Shown here one piece after another: positions 24,937 to 34,704 of a stretch of DNA of 64,000 nt. Position numbers and translations under genes: made by a program. The notes under the pieces were generated by a model that saw only the letters and a list, made by a program, of their open reading frames with translations, was not told the DNA's origin and did not search any database. Each line of letters starts with the position of its first letter. Position 1 is the stretch's first letter. The stretch is from Endoryza foliicola (lineage in GTDB: Bacteria > Bacteroidota > Bacteroidia > Chitinophagales > Chitinophagaceae): NCBI GenBank assembly GCA_965226965.1, contig OZ245715.1, positions 2,976,001 to 3,040,000 on the forward strand. The letters are read 5' to 3'.

Positions 24937-27351
24937 TTATTTATTCTCGATCTTAAATTTAAGGGTTTTACCTGAGCTTAAAAACGCAGCATACTTTTTA
25001 ACTACGTCCTCAGATTGTGTTTGGCCATTGATGGTCAAAACATTGTTTTCCCATTTTACATCCAATGAGGTAGGATTGTTCAAATCCTTTTTTAATGTTT
25101 CAATGAATTGGTTAGTAGCGTTTTCAACACCATCCCCTTCAATGTTTACATTAACTGTTTGCTTTTCAGAACCTGCATCGGCTGATGTATTTGAATAAGT
25201 AATTTCTACTTTCTTTTCAACGTGAGTAGAAGCCGAAGTTCCGTGAATATCTTTCAATGTAGGCGCTACAACTAATGATACAATTGACATCAATTTAATC
25301 AAGATGTTCATTGATGGACCAGAAGTATCTTTGAATGGATCACCCACAGTATCACCTGTTACAGAAGCTTTGTGTGGATCAGATTTTTTGTAGTAGATCT
25401 GTCCGTTGATTTCAACACCTTTTTCAAAGCTTTTCTTAGCATTATCCCAAGCACCACCGGCATTGTTTTGGAACATACCCATCAATACTCCACTTACGGT
25501 TGCACCGGCTAAGAAACCACCAAGAGCTTCAGGGCCTACAATGAAACCAACGATCAATGGAGAAATGATAGCAATAGCACCTGGCAACATCATTTTTCTG
25601 ATAGAAGCCTGAGTAGAGATAGCTACGCATTTATCGTATTCTGGCTTTCCGGTACCTTCCATGATTCCAGGAATAGACTTGAATTGGCGACGTACTTCTT
25701 CAACCATGCTCATGGCTGCTTCACCTACGGCGCGAATTGCCAATGAAGAGAAGATAAATGGAATCATAGCTCCAACAAACAAAGAAGCCAATACATCCGC
25801 TTTATAAATATCGATCCCTTGGATACCAGCTACACCTACGAAAGCTGCAAACAATGCTAAGGCAGTTAGAGCTGCAGAAGCAATTGCAAATCCTTTACCT
25901 GTGGCAGCAGTAGTATTTCCTACAGCATCTAATACGTCTGTTTTTTCACGAACATCTGCTGGCAATTCACTCATCTCAGCGATACCACCGGCATTATCTG
26001 CGATAGGACCGAATGCATCAATTGCTAATTGCATGGCAGTAGTTGCCATCATTCCGGCTGCAGCAATTGCTACACCGTAAAGACCTGCGCAAGCGTATGA
26101 ACCCCATATACCACCAGCCAATACAAGAATTGGAAGGAAGGTAGATTCCATACCAATCGCCAAACCACCGATAACGTTTGTAGCGTGACCGGTTGAGGAC
26201 TGACGGATAATTGACATTACTGGGCGTTTACCCATTGCAGTATAATATTCTGTGATGATACTCATTAAAGTACCAACAACTAAACCTACGGCAATTGCAC
26301 CGAGTACACCCCATTTGGTGAATTCAGTTCCGCGCAATACCATAGTTTCAGGAAGAATATAATAAACAAGACCAACAGAGGCAATTGCAGTTAACACGAT
26401 TGAACCCCAGTTACCCATGTTCAAAGCCTTTTGAACGTTATCTGTGCTGATACCTGCGTTGTCGTTGATGCGAACAAAGAAAGTACCTATGATTGAGAAG
26501 AGGATACCCACACCGGCGATCAACATAGGTAATAGAATAGGAGCAAAGCCACCGAAATTGTCGGTAGATTTTGTTTCCTGTCCAAGAACCATTGTTGCGA
26601 GAACGGTAGCAACATAAGAACCGAACAAATCGGCACCCATACCGGCAACGTCACCAACGTTATCACCAACGTTATCTGCGATAGTGGCCGGGTTACGAGG
26701 ATCGTCTTCAGGAATACCTGCTTCCACTTTACCAACGAGGTCTGCACCTACGTCGGCTGCTTTAGTATAGATACCACCGCCAACACGCGCAAACAAAGCG
26801 ATGCTTTCCGCTCCCAAAGAGAATCCGGTAAGCACTTCAATTGTTTTCAACATTTCTTCGGAATCAACCGCAGTAGCACCGAAGTATGATTTTAAGATTA
26901 GATAGAGACCACCCAAACCTAATACAGCGAGACCGGCAACGCCTAATCCCATTACTGCACCTCCCGTGAAGGAAACGTTCAGGGCTTTCGACAAACTGGT
27001 ACGAGCAGCATTCGCTGTGCGTACGTTTGCTTTGGTGGCAACCTTCATTCCAATGTAACCCGCGGTTGCACTGAATACGGCGCCCAATACAAATGACAAC
27101 GCAATGGTCCAATCGCTATGTGGATTAGATTTAGCCATTACCGCAAGCAAAATCGCTACAATTACAACGAAATAGCTCAGGATTTTCCATTCAGCTTTCA
27201 GGAACGCCATTGCTCCTTCAGCGATGTACGTACTGATTTCTTTCATTCGGTCGTTTCCGGCGTCTTGTTTGGATACCCAGTTGAATTTTACAAAAGTGTA
27301 TAACAAACCAATTACTGCCATTGCCGGTACCAAGTAAAGCAAATTCTCCAT
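24937..27351 (-). CDS. hppA: Membrane-bound ion-translocating pyrophosphatase with long C-terminal tail
   Basis: An 804-residue integral protein that couples PPi hydrolysis to H+ or Na+ pumping. The substrate-binding sequences DVGADLVGKVE and DNVGDNVGDVAGMGADLF are present, as are the late DNAGGIAEM and GDTVGDPFKDTSGP. GNTTAATGKG has Ala where K+-independent enzymes have Lys, so it is likely K+-dependent; H+ versus Na+ specificity cannot be settled. About 100 residues after the last span (from TSASTHVEKKVEI) are not part of the usual fold. The start MENLLYLVPAM is chosen over an upstream in-frame ATG that would add a charged lead. Confidence 0.95.
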   Translation of the reverse strand: MENLLYLVPAMAVIGLLYTFVKFNWVSKQDAGNDRMKEISTYIAEGAMAFLKAEWKILSYFVVIVAILLAVMAKSNPHSDWTIALSFVLGAVFSATAGYIGMKVATKANVRTANAARTSLSKALNVSFTGGAVMGLGVAGLAVLGLGGLYLILKSYFGATAVDSEEMLKTIEVLTGFSLGAESIALFARVGGGIYTKAADVGADLVGKVEAGIPEDDPRNPATIADNVGDNVGDVAGMGADLFGSYVATVLATMVLGQETKSTDNFGGFAPILLPMLIAGVGILFSIIGTFFVRINDNAGISTDNVQKALNMGNWGSIVLTAIASVGLVYYILPETMVLRGTEFTKWGVLGAIAVGLVVGTLMSIITEYYTAMGKRPVMSIIRQSSTGHATNVIGGLAIGMESTFLPILVLAGGIWGSYACAGLYGVAIAAAGMMATTAMQLAIDAFGPIADNAGGIAEMSELPADVREKTDVLDAVGNTTAATGKGFAIASAALTALALFAAFVGVAGIQGIDIYKADVLASLFVGAMIPFIFSSLAIRAVGEAAMSMVEEVRRQFKSIPGIMEGTGKPEYDKCVAISTQASIRKMMLPGAIAIISPLIVGFIVGPEALGGFLAGATVSGVLMGMFQNNAGGAWDNAKKSFEKGVEINGQIYYKKSDPHKASVTGDTVGDPFKDTSGPSMNILIKLMSIVSLVVAPTLKDIHGTSASTHVEKKVEITYSNTSADAGSEKQTVNVNIEGDGVENATNQFIETLKKDLNNPTSLDVKWENNVLTINGQTQSEDVVKKYAAFLSSGKTLKFKIENK

Positions 27352-27388
27352 AATGTGTTTGGTTCTTAAAATTGAGTTAAAAGGACGG

Positions 27389-27396
27389 CAAAAATA
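27389..27396 (-). promoter_or_regulatory. Candidate -7 box (TATTTTTG) for hppA
   Basis: Exact TAnnTTTG match 37 nt before the hppA ATG. Its location downstream of the longer in-frame start supports the shorter protein. Confidence 0.45.
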
Positions 27397-27462
27397 GGGG
27401 AAAAGACCCAAAAATGCTGATTCTCAGGCCTGAAAATTCTCATTCTCAGATATTGTAAATAA

Positions 27463-27492
27463 AAACGCGAATCCTACCGTAGATTCGCGTTT
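27463..27492 (-). terminator. Terminator after the AsmA-like gene
   Basis: AAACGCGAATC-N8-GATTCGCGTTT, an 11-bp stem with a T-rich tail on the minus strand, 54 bp after the AsmA-like stop. Confidence 0.88.
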
Positions 27493-27545
27493 ATTTAACT
27501 GTAAATCAATATTTTATGTATTTTAGCGCTCCCCTAGAACGAGGC

Positions 27546-30212
27546 CTAATTGCTTGTACTGTCTTTTTTCTTTTTTCCAAGAATCTGTTTGAACAATCCT
27601 TTACCGGCTTCTTCCAATTGTTTCTTTGTTTTTGAAGGATCTGATTTAGTGGCCGTATCGCCCAATAATTGCTTCTTTAGCTCCGATTTTGCAGCGTCTA
27701 CAACTTGTTTTTTGGCCGATTCAACGCTGTCTTTAACAGCTTTCGTTACTGCCGCTTTTGTGCTATCAACTTTAGCTTTCGCAAAATCAGTGACCTGTTG
27801 CTTCAAGTCATCGGCAAGACTTTGAGCTCCTTCTTTAATAGATGTTTTGATTTGAGGTTTACTTAAACTTCCTCCTACTTTCACCAGTATCGGAACGATG
27901 GTTGATGCTTTTACCGGAATTCCTTTCGCACTTAATTGGCTTTCCCAATTAGATACCAAAGAGTTGGCTTGCGTACCCAACATTGAACGTGGTACTTTCA
28001 TGTTAATTTGATAGTCCATCGACTGATCAAAACCATGAAACCCTCCAATTTCCATTTCTATACCTTTTACATTCAACTTGAACGGTTTCACCATTACACG
28101 TCCATTGGTAAATTCAATGTAGTTTTTTACATCCTTTACTGAAATAGATTCCAATTCTTTGATCTTTAATTGGGATGCTATTTCTTCCAATGGTTTGAAC
28201 TTACTAAGAAATCCCTCAATCAATAATAGATCTCCCTTGCCATTCAGTGAATTTAGAACCGGGAAAAGGTTTTCACCCAATTGTCCTTTTACGCTGAGTT
28301 GCGATTGAAGTTTACCGCCCAAGAATTGACCGATAGGCATGATCTTTTGAAAAGTATTGAAAGCGAAAAATGTTTGTTGCACGTCTACATTTTTAACATC
28401 GTAGGTGAGCGCAATATCGGGCTTAGATTTACTTTGAAGCGTACTATATGAACCATTAATGTTCATTGATCCTTGCAATGCATTGCCTTTCAGGTTTTTG
28501 AAGAAAACAGTTTCATCTGTTATTTCAAGAGTGCCGGATGCATTATCAATTTCTAATTTGTCGTAGGTGATTTTATTAACTCCTGCATTCAAAGTAAACT
28601 TGATGTCGGATGGAACTGCAAATGGCTCACTTGCAGTTGTAGTTGCTGTATCTGTACTCGTCCCCATCCATTTGTTTACATTGAATTGGTCGGCATTAAT
28701 GGTAAAGTTTCCTTTCAGAGGAGCTTTCTTGTTAAAATAAGCGAGTGGATCAATGATAGAACCGGTTCCATTAAACGCAGTACCCATATACTTTCCGGAA
28801 AGTTCAGCGATATTGATTTGGGTATTGCTGAAATTGGCCAATAGTTTTTGAAGATTGATTGGATCGGGAGAGGTTTTTGAACTGTATTCAAAATTAGTCA
28901 TGTCTACTCCGCCTTTTACCAGTATTTTATCGTAAGAACCTGCCATACTTCCTCTAGCATCAACGTCGGCTTTCAACAATCCTTTCAAAACAGTTCCAGC
29001 TTCTAATTTCACAAATTGGGTTATGGAAGCTAAGTTGACACTCCCTTTAACAGAAGCGATCAAGTTCTTTGCGGTCATTGGATTGGTCAACCCAAACTCA
29101 AAATCAAAGGGATCTTTATCCAATTCTATATGCCCTTTAGAAACCGCTATGGCTGTGTTATCCGGAACACCATCGGGATTATCCACTTTCGCATCCAATT
29201 GTATGTTCTTAACCGCTGCAGGTAAGTCGGGATATTGGAACATTCCATTTGTGATGTTCAGGTTCACATGAAAAGCAGGCATCGACTGCGGACTATAGAT
29301 ACCTTTTAAGTTACCACCTAAACTAGCCGTTCCGGAGGTTTTGATCGATTCAAAGTCTTTCGCATAAATCGCCGGAATCAATGACAAGAAATTCTTGAAA
29401 TCTGATTTGGCTGACTGCAACTGCAAATCCATTTTGTAGCTCGAATCGTTTACAATTTGGAAACTACCTTTTGATGTAAGCGGAAGTGCGTTCAGTTCAA
29501 TTGAAGGGGCATCGTAGCCAAATGTACTTGTGGCTGTGTTGGCTGTAAAGTCTGCTTTTAGTTTGGTTTTTGTATTGAATAAAAAAGGAATACCACCGTA
29601 CTTATAAGTAAGTGCTTTAATATCGCTAGTAGTAGAAAGTTTGAATTCATCTCCATTTACGCCCCCTTTACCCTGATGCTGAAGTCCTTCAATGCTAAAG
29701 AGCATATTGGAGCTTTCATCATCGTATACGATTGTACCATCGGTTATTTCATACTCCTCAAGATTTAATTTAAGTGCAGAAGTACTAGTGTCTTTTGTTG
29801 AAGAATCTGATTTCGTGATGTTCCAATTCGCTGTACCATCGCGATGTACAATGGCATTAACCACCGGTTTTTCTGCTTTTACTGAATAGATGGTCATGTT
29901 TTCTCCCTTTATAACACTCATCAAATTCAATGAGAGATTGATAGCGCTTGCTTTGAAAAGGGTGTCGCCCTCAAATGGTGCATTGTTGGCAACATACAAA
30001 TCTTCTATTGTAACCGACGCCTTTGGAAAATGCCGAATAAATGACAGACTTAAGTCATTAAAATCGACTTTTGCATTCAGCTGGCTATTCAATTCTTTTT
30101 TAAGAAGTTTTACTAGTTGCGGTTTGAAGAGGTAGGGCACCAAAATCAAGATCAACAGAAGGCCTAGAAAACTGAAACCGGTGATCTTCGCAATTTTTTT
30201 GAAGCGTTTCAT
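27546..30212 (-). CDS. AsmA-like family protein
   Basis: An 888-residue protein anchored by one N-terminal span (ITGFSFLGLLLILILVPYLF). The remainder is a long beta-strand repeat protein of the AsmA / TamB-like type; such proteins bridge inner and outer membranes and move phospholipids. AsmA-like signs are the opening after the span (LVKLLKKELNSQLNAKVDFN) and the closing domain around KVPRSMLGTQANSLVSNWES. The last 100 residues are a Lys/Ala/Asp-rich helix. It is a single-gene unit with its own terminator. Confidence 0.88.
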   Translation of the reverse strand: MKRFKKIAKITGFSFLGLLLILILVPYLFKPQLVKLLKKELNSQLNAKVDFNDLSLSFIRHFPKASVTIEDLYVANNAPFEGDTLFKASAINLSLNLMSVIKGENMTIYSVKAEKPVVNAIVHRDGTANWNITKSDSSTKDTSTSALKLNLEEYEITDGTIVYDDESSNMLFSIEGLQHQGKGGVNGDEFKLSTTSDIKALTYKYGGIPFLFNTKTKLKADFTANTATSTFGYDAPSIELNALPLTSKGSFQIVNDSSYKMDLQLQSAKSDFKNFLSLIPAIYAKDFESIKTSGTASLGGNLKGIYSPQSMPAFHVNLNITNGMFQYPDLPAAVKNIQLDAKVDNPDGVPDNTAIAVSKGHIELDKDPFDFEFGLTNPMTAKNLIASVKGSVNLASITQFVKLEAGTVLKGLLKADVDARGSMAGSYDKILVKGGVDMTNFEYSSKTSPDPINLQKLLANFSNTQINIAELSGKYMGTAFNGTGSIIDPLAYFNKKAPLKGNFTINADQFNVNKWMGTSTDTATTTASEPFAVPSDIKFTLNAGVNKITYDKLEIDNASGTLEITDETVFFKNLKGNALQGSMNINGSYSTLQSKSKPDIALTYDVKNVDVQQTFFAFNTFQKIMPIGQFLGGKLQSQLSVKGQLGENLFPVLNSLNGKGDLLLIEGFLSKFKPLEEIASQLKIKELESISVKDVKNYIEFTNGRVMVKPFKLNVKGIEMEIGGFHGFDQSMDYQINMKVPRSMLGTQANSLVSNWESQLSAKGIPVKASTIVPILVKVGGSLSKPQIKTSIKEGAQSLADDLKQQVTDFAKAKVDSTKAAVTKAVKDSVESAKKQVVDAAKSELKKQLLGDTATKSDPSKTKKQLEEAGKGLFKQILGKKKKDSTSN

Positions 30213-30256
30213 TTACAACAGTTTATAAGGTTTATTTCACTTAGGATACGATTTCT

Positions 30257-30264
30257 TAATTTCG
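30257..30264 (+). promoter_or_regulatory. Candidate -7 box (TAATTTCG) for trmH
   Basis: One mismatch from TAnnTTTG (TTCG, as at pyrB), 19 nt before the trmH ATG. Confidence 0.4.
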
Positions 30265-30283
30265 CTCCACTTTATTTACAAAT

Positions 30284-30898
30284 ATGACGCCAGAAAGAAG
30301 AGCAAAGTTAGCGGGAGTTTTGAATAAACGACAACCCGATCTTACAGTAGTTTTAGAAAATGTATTTGACCCACATAATATTTCCGCAGTTATGCGTACT
30401 TGCGACGCCGTAGGCATCCAAGAAATTTATGTTATTACCAATAAAGTTCCTCGTCACAAAAAGTGGGGTACCCGAAGTTCTTCCAGCGCTGCAAAATGGC
30501 TCACGGTACATCAGTTTTCTGATATTAAAGAATGTGTTGATGTATTAAGATCGAAATATGCCAAAATTTACACCACACATTTAAGCACAGATGCGAAAAG
30601 TTTGCACGAATTGAATTTAACCGAAAGTGTAGCATTGGTATTTGGGAATGAACATGCGGGAGTGAGTGAAGAAATGCTTGCCTTAGCCGATGGTAATTTT
30701 ATCATTCCTCAAGTAGGTATTATTCAAAGTTTGAATATTTCCGTTGCTTGTGCAGTTACTATTTATGAAGCCATGCGTCAGAAGTCGGTGGCCGGTCACT
30801 ACAACCAACGTCGCTTGCCCGATGAACAATTCAATACCTTATTGGATCAATGGGGTTTCCTGGGAGAAGACAAAGATGCCTTATCAAATGAAAATTAG
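30284..30898 (+). CDS. trmH: tRNA (guanosine-2'-O)-methyltransferase TrmH
   Basis: A 204-residue SPOUT methyltransferase. The N-terminus RRAKLAGVLNKRQPDLTVVL and ENVFDPHNISAVMRTCDAVG closely follow the E. coli TrmH pattern, which modifies G18 of tRNA. The knot motifs LVFGNEHAGVSEE and IIPQVGIIQSLNISVACAV are present. The last codons overlap the start of the thioredoxin-like gene. Confidence 0.92.
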   Translation: MTPERRAKLAGVLNKRQPDLTVVLENVFDPHNISAVMRTCDAVGIQEIYVITNKVPRHKKWGTRSSSSAAKWLTVHQFSDIKECVDVLRSKYAKIYTTHLSTDAKSLHELNLTESVALVFGNEHAGVSEEMLALADGNFIIPQVGIIQSLNISVACAVTIYEAMRQKSVAGHYNQRRLPDEQFNTLLDQWGFLGEDKDALSNEN

Positions 30899-31370
30899 AC
30901 TCCTTCTTCTTTTGGTTTTAAGTAGTCCTGTTTTGATATTCGCACAAACCGGGGTTTCACCTATTCAAACTGCTGAGTTGATACAAATGGTTGATTCAAG
31001 TAAGAAGCCAATCATTGTAAGTTTTTGGGCTACTTGGTGTTCTCCTTGTTTGAATGAAATTCCTTGGTTGGAAAAGGAGATTTCGGGTAAAGCTCAAGAC
31101 AGCATCGTGTTAATTTTGATAAGTTTAGATACTAGAAAAACGGTTCGAGACATCGAATTGTTTGTTGCTCGAAAAGGGTTTCATTCCAAGGTGTACATTT
31201 GGCAAAATCCATCCATTCCCGAATTTGCAAAAGCGATGAATATTCGATGGACTGATGGAATTCCTGCAACCTATCTGCGATCAAATGAGAAAAATAGAAG
31301 GATATTCTTCAACCGCCAATTAACGGAGCTGCAAATAAAACGAGAGTTGAACAATTTACTTAAGGACTAA
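30888..31370 (+). CDS. Secreted thioredoxin-like (TlpA/ResA type) protein
   Basis: A 160-residue exported thioredoxin-fold protein. The signal peptide is MKIRLLLLLVLSSPVLIFAQ and the active site is WATWCSPC (Cys51, Cys54). It probably reduces disulfides in the periplasm. The ATG at 30888 overlaps the trmH stop by 11 bases; an ATG four codons earlier is also possible. The C-terminal RRIFFNRQLTELQIKREL fits the last helix. Its end overlaps the convergent BrkB gene by 11 bases. Confidence 0.88.
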   Translation: MKIRLLLLLVLSSPVLIFAQTGVSPIQTAELIQMVDSSKKPIIVSFWATWCSPCLNEIPWLEKEISGKAQDSIVLILISLDTRKTVRDIELFVARKGFHSKVYIWQNPSIPEFAKAMNIRWTDGIPATYLRSNEKNRRIFFNRQLTELQIKRELNNLLKD

Positions 31371-32331
31371 TTGGCTCCGTTTGTTTTTCCGCATCAATTT
31401 TCGCTCGTTCTTCGGCCATTACTTTCAATGAATGAATGCTTACATTCAATTCGTAACCTATCAGTAGTACCAGTGAATTGATAAAGATCAGCGCCATAAA
31501 CATGATAACGGTACCGATGGAACCATAAAGCGCATTATAGCGACCAAAATTATTAACGAATAGAGAAAACCCTAAGGTTGCCAGTACACTCAAAGAAGAA
31601 CCTAAAATGGTGCCTGGCGAAAGCAAGGGCCATCGTTTCGTTACCGCCGGAGCGTATTTATAGATAAAGCCGAAAGTAAAAAAGATCAGTGCAAGCATGA
31701 ACAACCACCTGAAATAGTTCAATATGTCTTTGATCAAGTGGCTCTTGATTCCAATAAAATCCATCACTGCGCCCTGCATTATTAAAAGCAGTAAGCAGTC
31801 CATCAATAAACTCATAATAATGATGGTGAGTTTTATCGCGATCCATCGATTTTGTAAACCGGTGCGTTTTGAAAAGCCCATGTAATTTTTATTGAAGCTT
31901 CTCATCAATCCCATCATTCCGTTTGATGCGAAGAAGATCAATAAAATGAAACCAAACGACAATAAGCCTATTCTCGATTCATCAAAAAAACTTGACACAA
32001 ATTTGATCAAGTTAGTATTGTGTTCCTTTGCCGGAATAATGTCTTTGATCATCTGAGTGAGTTGACCGATGATCGTTTTCTTTTTCAACAAAGGCAAATG
32101 GGGGAGTAGTGAAAAAAGAAACAATGAAGTAGGCGGAATTGCCATTACAAAGTTGAATGCAATTGCAGCGGCTCTTTCATTGAGCCCTACCTTTTTAACT
32201 TCCTCATAGAAGAAAGCCATTACATCATACAAAGGCACTCCATTGAAACCTGGAAGCACCACTTTTTTACTTTTAGTGATGAGGAATCTAATTAAGGGGA
32301 AATCCAGTATGATGCGCTCTAGTTTGGTCAT
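31360..32331 (-). CDS. YihY/virulence factor BrkB family membrane protein
   Basis: A 323-residue membrane protein with about six helices. LNERAAAIAFNFVMAIPPTSLFL near residue 52 and the later GRYNALYGSIGTVIMFM match the BrkB/YihY family (long mis-annotated as ribonuclease BN). Function is uncertain; envelope roles are suspected. It overlaps the mltG stop by 4 bases. Confidence 0.92.
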   Translation of the reverse strand: MTKLERIILDFPLIRFLITKSKKVVLPGFNGVPLYDVMAFFYEEVKKVGLNERAAAIAFNFVMAIPPTSLFLFSLLPHLPLLKKKTIIGQLTQMIKDIIPAKEHNTNLIKFVSSFFDESRIGLLSFGFILLIFFASNGMMGLMRSFNKNYMGFSKRTGLQNRWIAIKLTIIIMSLLMDCLLLLIMQGAVMDFIGIKSHLIKDILNYFRWLFMLALIFFTFGFIYKYAPAVTKRWPLLSPGTILGSSLSVLATLGFSLFVNNFGRYNALYGSIGTVIMFMALIFINSLVLLIGYELNVSIHSLKVMAEERAKIDAEKQTEPISP

Positions 32332-33365
32332 TTGTTCTTACTGTTTCTGATACGCTCTTGTTCGTCTTGTGCTACTCGAAATGCATTTGCTTTCGCAACA
32401 TGCTCCTCAAAAGTTACACTAAATTCATGTCTTCCGGAAAAATCCGCTTTTGCTACAAAGAAATAATAGTTAGTTGCAGGTGCATTCAAAACCGCGTCGA
32501 TCGTAGCTTTAGAGGGGGTGCAAATAGGACCGGGAGGTAGCCCTTTGTATTTATATGTATTATAAGGACTTTCAACCAGCAAGTAGTCATTGTAGATCCG
32601 TTTCAGGGTGAAGTTTTTCAACGCAAACTTGACAGTAGGATCAGCCTGTAATCGATCCCCTTTTCTAAAACGGTTCAAATACACACTGGCGATGGTATCT
32701 TTTTCATCAAGAGCATTGGTTTCCTCTTCAACAATAGACGCCAAGGTATAAACTTGTATGGTGCTTAGGTGCTGTTCTGTGGCTTTTTCTTTACGTTCTT
32801 CTGTCCAAAATCTTTCTTTTTGAGCATTGAACTTTTTTAATACCTGCACGGGAGTACTCGTCCAATTAAATTCATACTTGTCAGGAAACACACCGGCCAT
32901 CATGGTATTACTATCCAAACCAAACTGGGCCAGAGAATCATTATTCGTAAAAAGCGTAATAAATGAAAGCGAATCGTTTTCAAATCGCTTCCCTAAATAT
33001 CCTGCCAGTTGTTCTTTTGTTCTAAACTTATTAAAATTAATAACAACCGGAGATTGGCGGTGATTCTTTAGCATTCGTACTATGGAGAAAACACTCATGC
33101 CGTTCTTTATTTCGTATTTGCCCGGTTCCAGATGATTGGCTAAATCGAAGCGTTTTGCAACAAATTCAAATGTACCCACACTCTTCACAAGATCGCTGTC
33201 TTCTAGTTGTTGAATCAAAGCTTGATAAGTGCTATTTTTTGATGATAGGTATAAAAACCTGTTTTTTTCAGAAAAGTTGGTAGCGCTTCCAAAAACAAAC
33301 CAAGCCGAAATACCGACAAAGGCAACCAGCACTACCAAGATTAGCCGCAGTTTTCTAAATTTCAT
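32328..33365 (-). CDS. mltG: Endolytic transglycosylase MltG
   Basis: A 345-residue inner-membrane enzyme that cuts nascent glycan strands and so ends peptidoglycan chains. One span near the N-terminus (LRLILVVLVAFVGISAWFVF) precedes the YceG domain. The catalytic Glu lies in TLASIVEEETN, with DRLQADPTVKFAL and NTYKYKGLPPGPICTPS as family motifs. The start MKFRKLRLIL replaces a longer frame that reads through the secG terminator. Confidence 0.94.
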   Translation of the reverse strand: MKFRKLRLILVVLVAFVGISAWFVFGSATNFSEKNRFLYLSSKNSTYQALIQQLEDSDLVKSVGTFEFVAKRFDLANHLEPGKYEIKNGMSVFSIVRMLKNHRQSPVVINFNKFRTKEQLAGYLGKRFENDSLSFITLFTNNDSLAQFGLDSNTMMAGVFPDKYEFNWTSTPVQVLKKFNAQKERFWTEERKEKATEQHLSTIQVYTLASIVEEETNALDEKDTIASVYLNRFRKGDRLQADPTVKFALKNFTLKRIYNDYLLVESPYNTYKYKGLPPGPICTPSKATIDAVLNAPATNYYFFVAKADFSGRHEFSVTFEEHVAKANAFRVAQDEQERIRNSKNK

Positions 33366-33380
33366 AGACTTAAAATAAAG

Positions 33381-33407
33381 AAAAAACCCTGCCGAATCCA
33401 GCAGGGT
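33381..33407 (-). terminator. Terminator after secG
   Basis: Minus-strand ACCCTGC-TGGATTCG-GCAGGGT followed by a T6 run, between secG and mltG. Confidence 0.9.
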
Positions 33408-33432
33408 AACAAAATATATTCTGGAAAAATGC

Positions 33433-33750
33433 TTATTTCTGAGGTGCTGGTGCAGGTGTAGTTGCAGGTGCCGTGTTTGAGGTGTTAGGGCGAATGTTTT
33501 CACCTTTCACATCTACTGTTTTGGAACCGCTCATAAATGCCAAAGAAACCACACAAAGAACTGCAATGATTGTTGAAACAACCCATGTACCCTTTACCAA
33601 TGTGTCTGTTGTTTGTTTCACACCCATAAACTGGTTGTTAAAACCGGCTATATTACCTGCCAATCCGCCGCCTTTAGGGTTTTGGATCAAAATGATAAAA
33701 CCTAAAGCTACGCAGGCTACAATCACTAGAATCAAGAACAAAGTCAACAT
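33433..33750 (-). CDS. secG: Preprotein translocase subunit SecG
   Basis: A 105-residue Sec translocon subunit with two membrane helices, the first starting near LFLILVIVACVALGFIILIQ, then the family motif NPKGGGLAGN, and the second around VVSTIIAVLCVVSLAFM. A Pro/Ala-rich tail ends the protein. It is the last gene before a strong terminator in the miaB-led run. Confidence 0.95.
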   Translation of the reverse strand: MLTLFLILVIVACVALGFIILIQNPKGGGLAGNIAGFNNQFMGVKQTTDTLVKGTWVVSTIIAVLCVVSLAFMSGSKTVDVKGENIRPNTSNTAPATTPAPAPQK

Positions 33751-33753
33751 ATA

Positions 33754-34695
33754 CTAATCTTTAATTTGGTCAATTTTGGATGCAAAGTAAGCAGTTTTAT
33801 CGGGATTAAGCAAACTTAATTTGCGGTAAATAGCTTTCGCTCGGGTGGTTTTACCCTGTTTCAGCCAAACCTCAGCCATGGCTTCTGTTTCTACTTCCGT
33901 GTTTTCGATCGACTCTTCCGCTTGTTTAACTACTACTGCTTCATCAGTAACGTTTTCAGGCACTTTGGGAATCTTCTTCATTGTTCGAAGCCACTCGGTA
34001 AAACTTTTTAACTGACGCCCGAATTTATCCTTGTCTAAGTCTTCTAGCTTTACTTTGATCCCTTGCGAAGCGAAATAATCAATAGTATGATAGGGTTCTA
34101 TTAAACTAACGGTATTTTCGGGTAGAACCGGGGAAATAGTAGGTAATTTATGGATATTAACCACAGGGGGCTCCTCATTTTGTGGTTCTTGAGGAGCGAT
34201 TTGGCTGATTTCAACTGAGGCATCCGGCTCATTTTCAGTCACAACCGTGCTTTCGACAACGATGTCTTGGTCAACCGACTCTTCAACAACAATGGTTCCC
34301 GAAATAACAAGATCTGATTCCGGTTCTGAAGCAATAGCCGCTACCAGTTCTTGTTCCGATTTATCTTCTGCATTTTCTTTTACAGCTGCTTGTTCCTCTT
34401 CTAAAAGAATTGCTGTATTTGCTCCGTTTTCAATAAAAGTAGGAGGGGATGTTTTTTCTGCGGCTTCATTCAGCAGTTGCTCTAACCACAAGGGGTTCTT
34501 TAAGTACAAAGCGGCCGCATGAACTTCATCTTGAAATTCGGGATGAAGGTAGAATTTTTTAGCAGCAAGCACTACCCGTCCGGCATTGGCATATGGGTAT
34601 TTATTCACGAAGGCTTCAATATCGGAAAGTTCTAAATCCTGAATTGAACTCTTTTTGAATAAATGATGTACAAGTGTATTAATAGATGCCTCCAT
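33754..34695 (-). CDS. Conserved hypothetical protein with acidic linker
   Basis: A 313-residue soluble protein, no signal peptide. The N-terminal 85 residues are helical (LSDIEAFVNKYPYANAGRVV), followed by an acidic Glu/Val/Pro-rich linker (about 90-180) and a C-terminal helical part with WLKQGKTTRAKAIYRKLSLL, which resembles a single TPR. It lies between lptE and secG, 4 and 9 bases from its neighbours, so is in one operon with them. The position suggests an envelope or secretion role, but none is known. Confidence 0.8.
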   Translation of the reverse strand: MEASINTLVHHLFKKSSIQDLELSDIEAFVNKYPYANAGRVVLAAKKFYLHPEFQDEVHAAALYLKNPLWLEQLLNEAAEKTSPPTFIENGANTAILLEEEQAAVKENAEDKSEQELVAAIASEPESDLVISGTIVVEESVDQDIVVESTVVTENEPDASVEISQIAPQEPQNEEPPVVNIHKLPTISPVLPENTVSLIEPYHTIDYFASQGIKVKLEDLDKDKFGRQLKSFTEWLRTMKKIPKVPENVTDEAVVVKQAEESIENTEVETEAMAEVWLKQGKTTRAKAIYRKLSLLNPDKTAYFASKIDQIKD

Positions 34696-34704
34696 GGGAA
34701 CAAA

